44,950 bases of DNA from Actinomycetota bacterium (GCA_005888315.1 VAWH01000048.1:10062-55011), one strand, 5' to 3'. Shown: positions 33,543 through 42,035, counted from the stretch's first letter. Notes: generated from the letters alone by a model not told the origin. Program-made: numbers and translations.

Positions 33543-34877
33543 ATGGCCGTTGAACAGGGTCTAGATACGAAGCGGATTGAGGAACTCGACCGGCAGTACG
33601 TCCTGCACTCCTGGTCGGTGCAGAGCCAGATCTCGCGGCTCGCCGTCGCGGGCGGAGAGGGCCGTTACTTCTGGGACCACGACGGCAACCGCTACCTCGA
33701 CTTCGCCTCGCAGCTCGTCAACGTCTCGATCGGGCACCAGCACCCGAAAGTGGTCGCGGCGATCAAGGAGCAGGCGGAGAAGCTGACGACGATCGGCCCG
33801 CCGATGGCGCACGAGACGCGGTCGGAGCTCGCGCGGCTGCTCGCAGAGGTAACCCCTGGAGACCTGACGATGTCGTTCTTCACGAACGGGGGCGCCGAGG
33901 CGAACGAGAACGCGATCAAGCTCGCCCGCTGGTACACCGGCCGGCAGAAGATCATCGCGCGCTACCGCTCCTACCACGGCGCGACCGCGGGCGCGATCAC
34001 GCTCACGGGCGACCCGCGCCGCTGGCCGGCCGAACCGGGAATCCCGGGCGTCGTCCGCATGCTCGACCCGTACACGTATCGCTGCCCCGCTGGTCATCCC
34101 GATCCCTGCCCCGTTTGCTCCGGAGGGCCCCACCTGGAGGAGATCCTCCAATACGAGGGCCCGCAGAACATCGCGGCGGTCATCCTCGAGACGATCGTCG
34201 GCACGAACGGGGTCATCGTTCCGCCCGAGGGCTACCTGCAGTCGATTCGCGAGGTCTGCGACCGGCACGAGATCCTGCTGATCTGCGACGAGGTGATGGC
34301 CGGCTTCGGCCGCTCGGGCAAGTGGTTTGCCTGCGAGCACTGGGACGTCGTCCCCGACATCCTCACGGTCGCGAAGGGGATCAACTCGGGCTACGTGCCG
34401 CTCGGAGCGATGGTGATCGGCGAGAAGATCGCCGACTGGGTGCGCGACAAGTACTTCGCCGGCGGGCTGACCTACTCCGGTCATGTGCTTGCCTGTGCCT
34501 CGGCGATTGCCTCGATCGAGGCCTTCCAGGAGGAGGGCATCGTCGAGAACTCGGCCGCAATGGGCGAGGTGCTCGCCGAGGAGCTCCCGCGGCTTCAGGA
34601 GCGGCACGCTTCGATCGGCGAGGTACGCGGCAGGGGGCTCTTCTGGGGCATCGAGCTCGTGCGCGACCGGCAGACGCGTGAGCCGCTCGTCCCCTACAAC
34701 GCCTCAGGCGAAGCGTTCGCGCCGGTGGCGAGGCTGGCGAAGGCGGCCATGGAACGGGGCCTCTATCTGATGACCCACTGGAACGTGATCATCGTCGCGC
34801 CGCCGCTGACGATCACACGCGAGGAGCTCGACGAGGGCTTGGGCGTCCTCGACGAGGTGCTCGCGATCGTCCACTGA
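33543..34877 (+). CDS. Class III pyridoxal-phosphate omega-aminotransferase
   Basis: 444 residues from ATG 33543. FFTNGGAEANENAIKLAR, YRSYHGATAGA, LLICDEVMAGFGRSG (PLP Asp249) and LTVAKGINSGYVPLGA with Schiff-base Lys278 identify fold-type I class III enzymes. YTYRCPAGHPDPCPVCSGGPHLEEIL is a small Cys-containing insert seen in the taurine/beta-alanine-pyruvate branch, as I recall it. The likely reaction is beta-alanine (or a similar omega-amine) plus pyruvate to malonate semialdehyde plus alanine, feeding the divergent mmsA. Substrate range in this family is broad, so the amine is uncertain. Confidence 0.88.
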   Translation: MAVEQGLDTKRIEELDRQYVLHSWSVQSQISRLAVAGGEGRYFWDHDGNRYLDFASQLVNVSIGHQHPKVVAAIKEQAEKLTTIGPPMAHETRSELARLLAEVTPGDLTMSFFTNGGAEANENAIKLARWYTGRQKIIARYRSYHGATAGAITLTGDPRRWPAEPGIPGVVRMLDPYTYRCPAGHPDPCPVCSGGPHLEEILQYEGPQNIAAVILETIVGTNGVIVPPEGYLQSIREVCDRHEILLICDEVMAGFGRSGKWFACEHWDVVPDILTVAKGINSGYVPLGAMVIGEKIADWVRDKYFAGGLTYSGHVLACASAIASIEAFQEEGIVENSAAMGEVLAEELPRLQERHASIGEVRGRGLFWGIELVRDRQTREPLVPYNASGEAFAPVARLAKAAMERGLYLMTHWNVIIVAPPLTITREELDEGLGVLDEVLAIVH

Positions 34878-34879
34878 TC

Positions 34880-35130
34880 GGGTAGGCGGCGAGGCCCGCG
34901 CCACAGCCGTCGGCGTCGCTTGCGACGCCGACTGAAAAGGCCGCGCCGACATGTGCGGCGCGGCCGCTAAACCCGGCTGATGGAGCCTCGGGGTAGGCGG
35001 CGAGGCCCGCGCCGCAGCCGTCGGCGTCGCTTGCGACGCCGACTGAAAAGGCCGCGCCGACATGTGCGGCGCGGCCGCTAAACCCGGCTGATGGAGCCTC
35101 GGGGTAGGTGGCGAGGCCCGCGCCGCAGCG
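34880..35130 (+). repeat. Dispersed repeat copies 4 and 5 as a 111-bp tandem plus a partial third unit
   Basis: Units start GGGTAGGCGG at 34880 and 34991, with a partial unit from 35102: period exactly 111. Each full unit carries GTCGGCGTCG/CGACGCCGAC (10-bp stem, CTTG loop), then GGCCGCGCCG/CGGCGCGGCC (10-bp stem), then GCTAAACCCGGC. This is the same order as in copies 1-3, but hairpin 1 is perfect here. The units are nearly identical, so the duplication is recent or homogenised. Confidence 0.85.
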
Positions 35131-35363
35131 GGGCCCCGCCTTTCTCTCACTGGGAGATCTTGGGGCGCAGAACCTCGGCGTCCCCCTCGCCTCGTCGCGC
35201 CTCAGCTACCCCTGCTTCGCAGATAAGCGACCTTGGGGCCGGAGCACAAGTCAAATCCCTCGAATGAGGCATTAAGACTCCCTTCACTGAAGAGCGACGG
35301 CCGCCGGGGCGGCCGTCGCTTTGATTGCGCGCTGGGGGAGTGGGCGCGCTGCGGGTAAGCCGG
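35131..35363. other. Intergenic stretch between convergent genes, mostly unexplained
   Basis: Apart from the terminator at 35293-35320 I see no gene, tRNA or mobile-element end. It is slightly less GC-rich (for example ACAAGTCAAATCCCTC near 35247) than its surroundings. Confidence 0.5.
35293..35320. terminator. Bidirectional-type terminator between the aminotransferase and htrA genes
   Basis: AGCGACGGCCGCC (35293-35305) and GGCGGCCGTCGCT (35308-35320) form a 13-bp perfect inverted repeat; TTTGATT follows on the plus strand. It lies between two convergent genes. Confidence 0.75.
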
Positions 35364-36452
35364 TTATGAAGGGCGAGTTCCGATCGTGACCTGCGTCGTC
35401 TTGGTGCTGCCGCTACGCACGTAGGTAACGCTGACCTTGTCCCCTGGCCGCTTGGCGGCGACCGCAGCGGTCAGGTCGTCCGGGCTCGTGATCGTCCCGC
35501 CGTCAAAGGCGGTGACCACGTCGCCGGCCTTCAGCCCGGCCGCGGCTGCGGGAGAGCCGCTCTTGACACTCGCAATCTGCGCACCGCTTCGGTTTGTCGA
35601 CGTCTTCACATAGACGCCGAGATACGGGTGAGCGACCTTCTGGCCCTTGACGAGCTTGGAGACGACCTGGGAGATCGTGCTCGACGGGACAGCGAAGCCG
35701 ACGCCGTCGTTGCCGCCCGACTCGCTCTCGATCTGCGTGGTGATCCCGACGACCTCGCCGGCCATGTTCAGCAACGGGCCACCCGAGTTGCCATGGTTGA
35801 TCGCGGCGTCAGTCTGGATGACGCCCGAGATGGTGAAGTTGTTCGTCGAGCTGATGTCGCGGTTGAGAGCGCTGACGATTCCGCTCGTGACCGTCTCGCT
35901 GAGGCCGAACGGGCTGCCGATCGCGACGACGCCGTCGCCGACCTCGAGCTTCGTCGAATCCCCGAGGGTCAGTGGATGGAGCTTGCTCGACGGCGCATCC
36001 ACCTTCAGCACCGCCAGGTCGGACGAGGGATCCGCGCCGACTACCTTCGCGCTGTACTTCGAGCCGTCCGCAAAGGTGACCGAGATCGAGCTCGCGCCGC
36101 TGACGACGTGGTTGTTGGTGATGATGTGACCGTCGGAGTCGTAGACGAAGCCGGAGCCCTGCGCCTGCGAGCTCTGCGAGCCGCCGAACGGGAAGGGTGC
36201 GTCGTTGTTGGAGCCCGCCGAGGTGGTCGTCGTCGTGACCTCGACGACTCCGTTGCGGTCGGCCTGGTAGACGCCGTTGACCGACATCGTCTTCGTGGCC
36301 GCCGCCGGGGAGCCCTGTGCGGCCGCTTGCTGGACGATGGTTGTCGTCTTGCCGCTTTGGCCGCCGAAGGCCGCGTAACTGCCGGCGCCGGCACCGGCGC
36401 CCAGGGCCAGCGCAGACGCAGCGAGCAGATAAGGCGTGCGCTTGGAAAGCAT
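35364..36452 (-). CDS. HtrA/DegP-like trypsin-type serine protease with PDZ domain
   Basis: 362 residues from ATG 36452 (AAAGGAAC and GAGG upstream). A signal-anchor helix (about residues 8-30) precedes a Ser/Thr-rich linker. The protease domain has His115 in TNNHVVSG, Asp145 in SSDLAVLK and Ser223 in GNSGGPL, a complete triad. One PDZ domain (about 262-355, HPYLGVYVKT, GSPAAAAGLKAGDVVTAFDG) follows. It would act outside the membrane on misfolded proteins. It is divergent from a two-component system, with four TTAG-like boxes reading toward it, so stress-controlled expression is likely. Confidence 0.92.
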   Translation of the reverse strand: MLSKRTPYLLAASALALGAGAGAGSYAAFGGQSGKTTTIVQQAAAQGSPAAATKTMSVNGVYQADRNGVVEVTTTTTSAGSNNDAPFPFGGSQSSQAQGSGFVYDSDGHIITNNHVVSGASSISVTFADGSKYSAKVVGADPSSDLAVLKVDAPSSKLHPLTLGDSTKLEVGDGVVAIGSPFGLSETVTSGIVSALNRDISSTNNFTISGVIQTDAAINHGNSGGPLLNMAGEVVGITTQIESESGGNDGVGFAVPSSTISQVVSKLVKGQKVAHPYLGVYVKTSTNRSGAQIASVKSGSPAAAAGLKAGDVVTAFDGGTITSPDDLTAAVAAKRPGDKVSVTYVRSGSTKTTQVTIGTRPS

Positions 36453-36509
36453 TTCCTCGTTCCTTTCGAGCTGGTTCGATTGCCGTTGCTCGCATCAGAC
36501 CAGCGGCGC

Positions 36510-36547
36510 GTAAGAGCGCGATGAATTGCGGCTAAGAGGCTGCTAAG
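36510..36547 (-). promoter_or_regulatory. Four-box response-regulator site array facing htrA
   Basis: On the minus strand TTAG (36546-36543), TTAG (36535-36532), TCAT (36524-36521) and TTAC (36513-36510) follow at exact 11-base steps, one helical turn, as for PhoB/OmpR-type regulators. The last box ends 57 bases before the htrA start. Confidence 0.65.
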
Positions 36548-36565
36548 AACTCAGCCCCCTCGGTT

Positions 36566-36602
36566 TTAGAGACTCCTTAGCCGCGTCTTAGCTGTTTCTC
36601 AG
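36566..36602 (+). promoter_or_regulatory. Four-box response-regulator site array facing the regulator gene
   Basis: TTAG at 36566, 36577 and 36588 and TCAG at 36599, each 11 bases apart, mirror the array facing htrA. A further TTAG/TAAA pair at 36723 and 36734, also 11 apart, lies nearer the regulator start. Confidence 0.65.
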
Positions 36603-36694
36603 ACGCGGGTGCGACCTTGCAGGGGTGTGACTCCTTCCTCGATTCCTGCCGAAAGCAGCAACCCGCGGCCGACCTCCTGGCGGCCGCGGGTTTG
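36603..36694 (+). ncRNA. Candidate small RNA or attenuated leader ending in a CCUCC-loop hairpin
   Basis: The stretch between the four-box array and the regulator gene ends in a terminator-like hairpin at 36660-36692. No reading frame explains it. The 5' end is not defined by sequence and no clear -10 was found, so this rests on layout only. Confidence 0.35.
36660..36692 (+). terminator. Hairpin with CCTCC loop in the htrA/regulator intergenic region
   Basis: AACCCGCGGCCG (36660-36671) and CGGCCGCGGGTT (36681-36692) form a 12-bp perfect stem with loop ACCTCCTGG. The stem ends in TT and is followed by TGCC, so the U-tract is weak. Both flanking genes point away from it. Confidence 0.65.
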
Positions 36695-36759
36695 CCGCTA
36701 GGGGACTGTCACACCCTCACTCTTAGCGTTCTCTAAAGCTTTCGGGCCACAATTCGCCA

Positions 36760-37446
36760 ATGAACACTGCACAGATCCTCGTCGTCGACGACGAAGCTGC
36801 CGTGCGCGAATCGCTGCGGCGGGCGCTTGCCCTCGAGGGCTACGACGTCGAGCTCGCCGCCGACGGGGCGGAGGCGCTGTACCGCCTCGACACCGGCGAC
36901 GTGCAGCCCGACGCGATCGTCCTCGATTTGTTGATGCCCAACGTCGACGGGCTCGAGACCGCCCGCAGGCTTCGCGGGACCGGCAACAGGACTCCGATCC
37001 TGATGCTGACCGCGCGCGACGAGGTCGAGGCTCGCGTCGCGGGGCTCGACGCCGGAGCCGACGACTACGTCGTCAAGCCGTTCGCGCTCGCGGAGCTGCT
37101 TGCCCGGCTGCGGGCGCTGCTGCGGCGGACGACGAACGGCTCGGGCGAGGTGCTCCACTTCGCGGACCTCGAGCTGGAGCCGTCGACCCGGGAGGTCAAG
37201 CGGGACGGCGAATCGATCGAGTTGACGCGCACCGAGTTCTCGCTGCTCGAGCTGTTCATGCTCAACCCGCGCCAGGTGCTGACACGATCGTTGATCTTCG
37301 AGCGCGTCTGGGGCTACGACTTCGGGCTGTCGTCGAACTCCCTGGACGTCTACATCGGCTACCTGCGGCGAAAGACCGAAGCCGGCGGCAAGCCGCGCCT
37401 GATCCAGACGGTGCGCGGCGTCGGCTACGCGCTGCGCGAGTCGTGA
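36760..37446 (+). CDS. OmpR/PhoB-family response regulator (MprA-like)
   Basis: 228 residues from ATG 36760. The receiver has the acidic pair VVDDE, phospho-acceptor Asp56 in IVLDLLMP, Thr in LMLTARDE and Lys in YVVKPFAL. The winged helix (about 130-226) has [51 protein letters not shown] and ends [12 protein letters not shown]. It overlaps the kinase gene by 4 bases. Context with an HtrA-like protease resembles MprA or CseB envelope-stress systems. The 11-base-spaced boxes upstream are its likely sites, including autoregulation. No ribosome binding site is visible. Confidence 0.93.
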   Translation: MNTAQILVVDDEAAVRESLRRALALEGYDVELAADGAEALYRLDTGDVQPDAIVLDLLMPNVDGLETARRLRGTGNRTPILMLTARDEVEARVAGLDAGADDYVVKPFALAELLARLRALLRRTTNGSGEVLHFADLELEPSTREVKRDGESIELTRTEFSLLELFMLNPRQVLTRSLIFERVWGYDFGLSSNSLDVYIGYLRRKTEAGGKPRLIQTVRGVGYALRES

Positions 37447-38801
37447 GCTTCCGCACCCGGCTGACGCTCGTCGCCGCCGCGGCGGTCGCTTTCGCCGTCG
37501 TTGTTGCATCGCTCGTCGTGTTCCTCGTCGTGCGGAACCAGCTGCGGGGCCAGGTTGACAGCGCGCTCAAGAGTCGCGCGGGCAACTTCGACCACGGCCT
37601 CAGCATCGATCACGGTTTCTTGGAGGGCGGCCCCGTGCCACTCGGCGGCGGCGACTACGTGCAGCTCGTCGACTCTCACGGACACACGATTCGAACGCAG
37701 TTCGAATTGCGCGGCGGCAGCTTGCCGCCGAACAAGGCGGCACTCGACGTTGCTAAAGGCCATCCAGGGTCCGGATTCAGTGACGCGAAGATCGGCGGCG
37801 ATCAAGTTCGTGTCTTCACGACTGGGCCGCTTCGCGATGACGCAGGCAACACCTACGCGCTGCAGGTCGCGCGCTCGCTGGGCGAGGTCAACCACACGCT
37901 GCACAGAATCACGCTCTTCCTGATCCTGATCGCGGCCGGCGGCGTCGCGATTGCCGGAGGCATCGGGCTCGCGGTCTCGCAGGCTGCGCTTACTCCCGTT
38001 CGCAGGCTCACCAGAGCAACGGAGAAGGTCACCGAGACCGGCGACCTCTCAGAGCGAATCGAGGCTCACGGCGAGGACGAGCTCAGTCGCCTTGCGGCCA
38101 GCTTCAACACCATGCTCGCCGCCCTCGAAGAGTCGGCGCGCTCCCAGCGGCAGCTTGTCTCCGACGCCTCTCACGAGCTGAGGACGCCGCTGACTAGCCT
38201 GCGCACGAACATCGAGGTGCTCGCGCGGGACCGGAAGATGCCGGACGAGGAGCGGGAGAAGCTGCTCAACGACGTCGTCGGCCAGCTGTCGGAGATGACC
38301 GCGCTCGTCACCGAGCTCGTCGAGCTCGCACGAGGCGGGACGCATCCCGAGGAGGCCGAGGACATCCGGCTCGACCTGCTCGTTGGCGAGGTCGTCGGGC
38401 GCGCGGAGCGCGACTTTCCGCAGGTCGAGTTTGTGACCGACCTCCAGCCGTCGGAGCTCTACGGCGTCCGGAGCACGATCGCGCGCGCGGTCTCGAACCT
38501 GCTCGACAACGCCGCCAAGTGGAGTCCCCCGGGCGCCCAGGTCGAGGTCGCGGTGCGCGAGGGCCAGGTGATCGTCCGCGACCACGGGCCCGGCATCGAC
38601 GAAGACGATCTTCCGTACGTCTTCGACCGCTTCTACCGCGCGCCGGCGGCCCGCAAGCTGCCGGGCTCCGGCCTCGGGCTCGCAATCGTGAAGCAGGTCG
38701 CGGAGGCGCACGGCGGCGCCGTCGGCGCGGAGCGGGCCGAGGGAGGCGGGACGCTGATGCGGCTCAGGCTGTCCGGCTCGAACGGCGCCGGTCCCGCCTA
38801 G
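37443..38801 (+). CDS. HAMP sensor histidine kinase (MprB-like)
   Basis: 452 residues from GTG 37443. Helix 1 (about 8-30) and helix 2 (about 156-180) flank an extracytoplasmic sensor of some 125 residues. HAMP follows ([21 protein letters not shown]), then HisKA with His244 in [14 protein letters not shown], and the ATPase domain with N box [19 protein letters not shown]1 [11 protein letters not shown], and G2 [19 protein letters not shown]. All catalytic boxes are present. It phosphorylates the upstream regulator. Its last 4 bases overlap the convergent permease gene, with no room for a terminator. Confidence 0.93.
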   Translation: MSFRTRLTLVAAAAVAFAVVVASLVVFLVVRNQLRGQVDSALKSRAGNFDHGLSIDHGFLEGGPVPLGGGDYVQLVDSHGHTIRTQFELRGGSLPPNKAALDVAKGHPGSGFSDAKIGGDQVRVFTTGPLRDDAGNTYALQVARSLGEVNHTLHRITLFLILIAAGGVAIAGGIGLAVSQAALTPVRRLTRATEKVTETGDLSERIEAHGEDELSRLAASFNTMLAALEESARSQRQLVSDASHELRTPLTSLRTNIEVLARDRKMPDEEREKLLNDVVGQLSEMTALVTELVELARGGTHPEEAEDIRLDLLVGEVVGRAERDFPQVEFVTDLQPSELYGVRSTIARAVSNLLDNAAKWSPPGAQVEVAVREGQVIVRDHGPGIDEDDLPYVFDRFYRAPAARKLPGSGLGLAIVKQVAEAHGGAVGAERAEGGGTLMRLRLSGSNGAGPA

Positions 38802-39508
38802 ATCAGCCGGCGTTCGAAATACGCGGCCAGCCGCGTCAGCGGGAACGAGACGACGAAGAAGAAGACCAGCACCGCCGCGTAGATCGCGAACCCATGCTGC
38901 TGGAGGAGGCCGGCGGGGGGCGGTGCCGCGAGGCGCTCGACCTGCTGCTTCGCCGCAAACAGCACCTCGGTGACGCTGACGAGGGCGGCCAAGGTCGTGT
39001 TCTGGATCACGTTGACGAGCAGGCTCACGAGCGGCGGGAGCAGGCGGCGCAAAGCCTGCGGCAAGACGACGTGGACGTGGCGGCCGACCCAGCCGAACCC
39101 CAGCGCCGAGGCGGCCTCGTGCTGCTCGCGCGGGATCGACTCGACGGCGCCGCGCGTCGCTTCCGCGACCTGGGCGCTCCCCCAGAGGGTCAGGCCGATC
39201 GCTGCGCCGACCCAGGGACGGAAAGTGAGATGGAAGGTCGTCTGCGGCAGCGCATAGACGATCAGGAACAGCGTCACGATCAGGGGCAGCCCCCGCCAGA
39301 CCTCGATGTAGAGCCGGATCAGACCGCGCAGCGGCAGGAAGCGGATCGTGAGCAGGGTGCCGAGCACGATCCCGATCACCGCGCTGCCGACGACCGAGGT
39401 GCCGGCGATCTTGAGCGTGAACGGAAGCCCGTGCTCGAGGACGTACCTGAAGACGGGCCCCGACCAGTCCGGAGTGAGTGCCGGCAGAAGCACTAGACCG
39501 CCTGCCAC
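38798..39508 (-). CDS. Polar amino-acid ABC transporter permease 2 (GlnP/GltK-like)
   Basis: 236 residues. HisM/GlnP-type family: GLPFTLKIAGTSVVGSAVIGIVLGTLLTI, YIEVWRGLPLIVTLFLIVYALP and the EAA loop HEAASALGFGWVGRHVHVVLPQALRRLLPPLVS. It overlaps the upstream permease by 16 bases, so they are translated together and form a heterodimer. It is the last gene of the leftward operon ATPase-binding protein-permease-permease. Confidence 0.9.
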   Translation of the reverse strand: MAGGLVLLPALTPDWSGPVFRYVLEHGLPFTLKIAGTSVVGSAVIGIVLGTLLTIRFLPLRGLIRLYIEVWRGLPLIVTLFLIVYALPQTTFHLTFRPWVGAAIGLTLWGSAQVAEATRGAVESIPREQHEAASALGFGWVGRHVHVVLPQALRRLLPPLVSLLVNVIQNTTLAALVSVTEVLFAAKQQVERLAAPPPAGLLQQHGFAIYAAVLVFFFVVSFPLTRLAAYFERRLI

Positions 39509-40215
39509 AAGCGCTGCTGACGGGTGCGAACGCGTTTGGCCTCCGGCAGCGCGAGCCAGGCTTCGAGCGCTCGGATCAGCCCGGAGAGCACCCAGACCAC
39601 GACGAGGTAGATGACCGCCAGCGTGAAGTAGATCTCGGTGGCGCGGAAGCTCACGCTCTCGAGGCTGTACGCCTGGTAGGTGAGCTCGGGCAGGCTGATC
39701 GCAGGCCCGATCAGGGCGCTGTTCTTGAGCACCGACACGTACGTGTTGATCGAGGACGGCAGCGCGATCCGCCCTCCGATCGGCAGCGTCACGTTGAGGA
39801 AGGTCTTGAGCCGGCCGAAGCCCAGCGCGAGCCCGGCCTCGCGATAGCGGTACGGGACCGCCTCGAAGCCGGCCCGAAAGTTCTCGGTGTTGAAGGCGCC
39901 GCCCCAGACGACGAGCGTCAGCCAGCCCGCCGTGAACGCCGTCAGCCTGATGTTGAAGGGAGGCTCACTGAGCCCGAAGTAGACGAAGTAGACCTGGACG
40001 AGGATCGGCGTGTTCCGGATCACCTCGACGTAGATCGCGGCGAGCTGGCTCAGCACCGGGATGCGATGCGCACGCCCGGCGCCGAGCACGACCCCGACGG
40101 CAAAGGCGCCCGCGATCGCGATCAGCGACACCTGCAGCGTCTTCCAGAGGCCGTGCAGGAACTCGTCACGGTTGTCCCAGATGAAGGACCACTCGAAGCT
40201 GGCTAGGAGACTCAT
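39493..40215 (-). CDS. Polar amino-acid ABC transporter permease 1 (GlnP/GltJ-like)
   Basis: 240 residues from ATG 40215. A GTG at 40236 is possible, but it lies in the loop of a hairpin, which makes it a poor start. GLWKTLQVSLIAIAGAFAVGVVLG, YVEVIRNTPILVQVYFVYFGL and the EAA loop REAGLALGFGRLKTFLNVTLPIGGRIALPS mark the family. It pairs with the next permease to move a polar or acidic amino acid across the membrane. Confidence 0.88.
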   Translation of the reverse strand: MSLLASFEWSFIWDNRDEFLHGLWKTLQVSLIAIAGAFAVGVVLGAGRAHRIPVLSQLAAIYVEVIRNTPILVQVYFVYFGLSEPPFNIRLTAFTAGWLTLVVWGGAFNTENFRAGFEAVPYRYREAGLALGFGRLKTFLNVTLPIGGRIALPSSINTYVSVLKNSALIGPAISLPELTYQAYSLESVSFRATEIYFTLAVIYLVVVWVLSGLIRALEAWLALPEAKRVRTRQQRLWQAV

Positions 40216-40222
40216 GAGGTTC

Positions 40223-40254
40223 GGGAGCGGCCGCACAACGGGACGGCCGCTCCC
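40223..40254 (-). terminator. Intra-operon hairpin after the amino-acid binding-protein gene
   Basis: GGGAGCGGCCG (40223-40233) and CGGCCGCTCCC (40244-40254) form an 11-bp perfect stem, 12 bases after the binding-protein stop and 7 before the permease ATG in the direction of transcription. No U-tract. Confidence 0.65.
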
Positions 40255-40266
40255 TCCGTCAGTTGG

Positions 40267-41178
40267 TTATGGGCAGATCGTCTCGGGATCCGGCCCGGAC
40301 GGGTACTTGAGCGTGTTGCCCGGGCGCGGCACGTTCTTCTTGAACGTCGGGTAGAACCGCCGCGGGATCGTGTGACGCATGATCAGCCAGAACTGATCTC
40401 GCTTCTTCATCAGCTTCAGGCGCGAGTTCACCCATGCACGCATGTCGGTTTCGCCCTTGCGGATCCCGATTCCCCAGGGAATGGCCAGGAATCTGGCGCC
40501 GAGCAGCTTCGTGTTGGGGTCGTTCGCCGCGACGCCGACCAGGAAGGCGTCGTCGAACATGAAGCCGCCGGCTCGCCTGTCGCGCACGGCGAGGAGCGAG
40601 GTGCTCGTCGTGTCGGTCAGGATCACGTTCGTGTTCTTGAAGCAATTGTGCAGCCAGCGGTCATAGATCGAGCCGCGGGTGGTGGCGAGCGTCTTCCCCG
40701 ACAGGTCGCTCAGCTTCTGGATGTTCGAGTTGTTCGGGACGAGCAACCGGCCCGTCGCCCCGTAGTACGGGACGGAGTAGTCGATCACCTCGGCCCGCGC
40801 CTTGGTGTACGTCAGCGTCGAGATGATGATGTCGACCCGCTTCGACGTCAGCGTCGGGATGCGGCTCGGCGTCGTCACACAGGTGAAGGTGACGCGGTTG
40901 CCGTGTCCGAACGCGAGCCGCGCAAAGGCTTTCGCCACCTCGACGTCGTAGCCGGCGTTCTTCCCACTCGCGGTGATGTAGCCGAACGGCGGGAAGTCGC
41001 ACTTGACGCCGATGATCCACCTGCCGCGGCTCTTCACCGCAGCGGGCAGCGGCGGCAGCGCCGCCTGCGCAGCGCTCGTCTTCGTCCCGCTCTTGCCTGC
41101 CGGAGCCGCCAGCGTCCATGCCGCGGTCCCGGCGGCGATCAGGGTGGCGACCCCGACCGCGATCAGCAGCCTCTTCAT
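40267..41178 (-). CDS. Family 3 amino-acid-binding protein of an ABC importer
   Basis: 303 residues from ATG 41178 with AAGGAGG six bases upstream. Signal peptide [20 protein letters not shown] without lipobox. [34 protein letters not shown] is the family 3 signature. It continues [42 protein letters not shown] and [19 protein letters not shown]. The ligand is an amino acid, likely glutamate/aspartate or glutamine; residues do not settle which. Its start overlaps the ATPase stop by 4 bases. Confidence 0.9.
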   Translation of the reverse strand: MKRLLIAVGVATLIAAGTAAWTLAAPAGKSGTKTSAAQAALPPLPAAVKSRGRWIIGVKCDFPPFGYITASGKNAGYDVEVAKAFARLAFGHGNRVTFTCVTTPSRIPTLTSKRVDIIISTLTYTKARAEVIDYSVPYYGATGRLLVPNNSNIQKLSDLSGKTLATTRGSIYDRWLHNCFKNTNVILTDTTSTSLLAVRDRRAGGFMFDDAFLVGVAANDPNTKLLGARFLAIPWGIGIRKGETDMRAWVNSRLKLMKKRDQFWLIMRHTIPRRFYPTFKKNVPRPGNTLKYPSGPDPETICP

Positions 41179-42035
41179 TCCCTGCCTCCTTCTTTGTCGC
41201 TTTCGACTTCCTGAACGGTCAGCTCCTCGAGCGATTCGGCGAGCTGCAGCGAGCGCCGCAGGAAGCGGCGAGTTCGCTCCTGCTTTGGCTGGTCGAGCAC
41301 CTCGGCCGGCTTGCCCTGCTCGACGATCCGGCCCTCGTCGATGAAGATCAAGTGGTCGCCCACGTCGCGGGCGAAGTGCATCTCGTGCGTGACGACGATC
41401 ATCGTCATTCCGCTACGTGCCAGGTCGCGCATCACGATCAGCACCTCGCCCACGAGCTCGGGATCGAGCGCCGAGGTGACCTCGTCGAAGAGCATCACGT
41501 GCGGCTCCATCATCAGCGCGCGGGCGATCGCGACCCGCTGCTGCTGGCCTCCTGAGAGCTGGTGTGGGTACTCGCGCGCCTTCTCCTCGAGCCCGACGCG
41601 CCGGAGCAGCTCGACCGCGCGCGGCTCCGCTTTGGCACGTGGGATCTTCCGGACGCGACGTGTAGCGAGCGTCAGGTTGTCGATCACCTTCAGATGCGGG
41701 AAGAGGTTGAACTGCTGGAAGACGATCCCGATCTGCTGGCGAACCTGGTCGACCTTGACTCCCCTCGTGGTGATCTCACGCCCGTCGAAGAAGATCTGGC
41801 CGCTGTCGATCGGCTCGAGCAGGTTGATGCAGCGGAGCAGCGTGCTCTTGCCGCTGCCGCTCGGGCCGATGACGACGAGCACCTCGCCGGCGTCGACCGT
41901 CAGGTCCACGTCATCGAGCACCACGTTGTCGCCGAAGCTCTTGCGGATCCCTTCAGCGCGGACGACGGGAACGCCTGCCGCCTCGGGTACTGCTGGCGCA
42001 ACCGCCGCGCTGGATTCGATCGTGTCCTTGGCCAA
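41175..42035 (-). CDS. Polar amino-acid ABC transporter ATP-binding protein (GlnQ-like)
   Basis: 286 residues from TTG 42035 (GAGGGAAG upstream); no ATG or GTG precedes the conserved part. After about 25 Ala-rich residues come Walker [11 protein letters not shown]-loop [15 protein letters not shown], signature [14 protein letters not shown], Walker [20 protein letters not shown] and H-loop [21 protein letters not shown]. The motif [11 protein letters not shown] is diagnostic for GlnQ/HisP. It is first in the importer operon. Confidence 0.9.
   Translation of the reverse strand: MAKDTIESSAAVAPAVPEAAGVPVVRAEGIRKSFGDNVVLDDVDLTVDAGEVLVVIGPSGSGKSTLLRCINLLEPIDSGQIFFDGREITTRGVKVDQVRQQIGIVFQQFNLFPHLKVIDNLTLATRRVRKIPRAKAEPRAVELLRRVGLEEKAREYPHQLSGGQQQRVAIARALMMEPHVMLFDEVTSALDPELVGEVLIVMRDLARSGMTMIVVTHEMHFARDVGDHLIFIDEGRIVEQGKPAEVLDQPKQERTRRFLRRSLQLAESLEELTVQEVESDKEGGRE

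Noticed and set aside
33433-35130. Tandem repeats considered as CRISPR arrays
   Set aside because: Neither array has unique spacers; whole units repeat, and no cas genes are present.
34704-35150. Open frame on the minus strand with a 37-residue repeated sequence
   Set aside because: It is produced by the 111-bp tandem repeat, whose length is a multiple of three, and runs antisense into the aminotransferase gene.
35161-35290. Possible tRNA or attachment-site remnant
   Set aside because: GTCAAATCCC resembles a T-loop by eye, but no matching stems or acceptor end could be paired.
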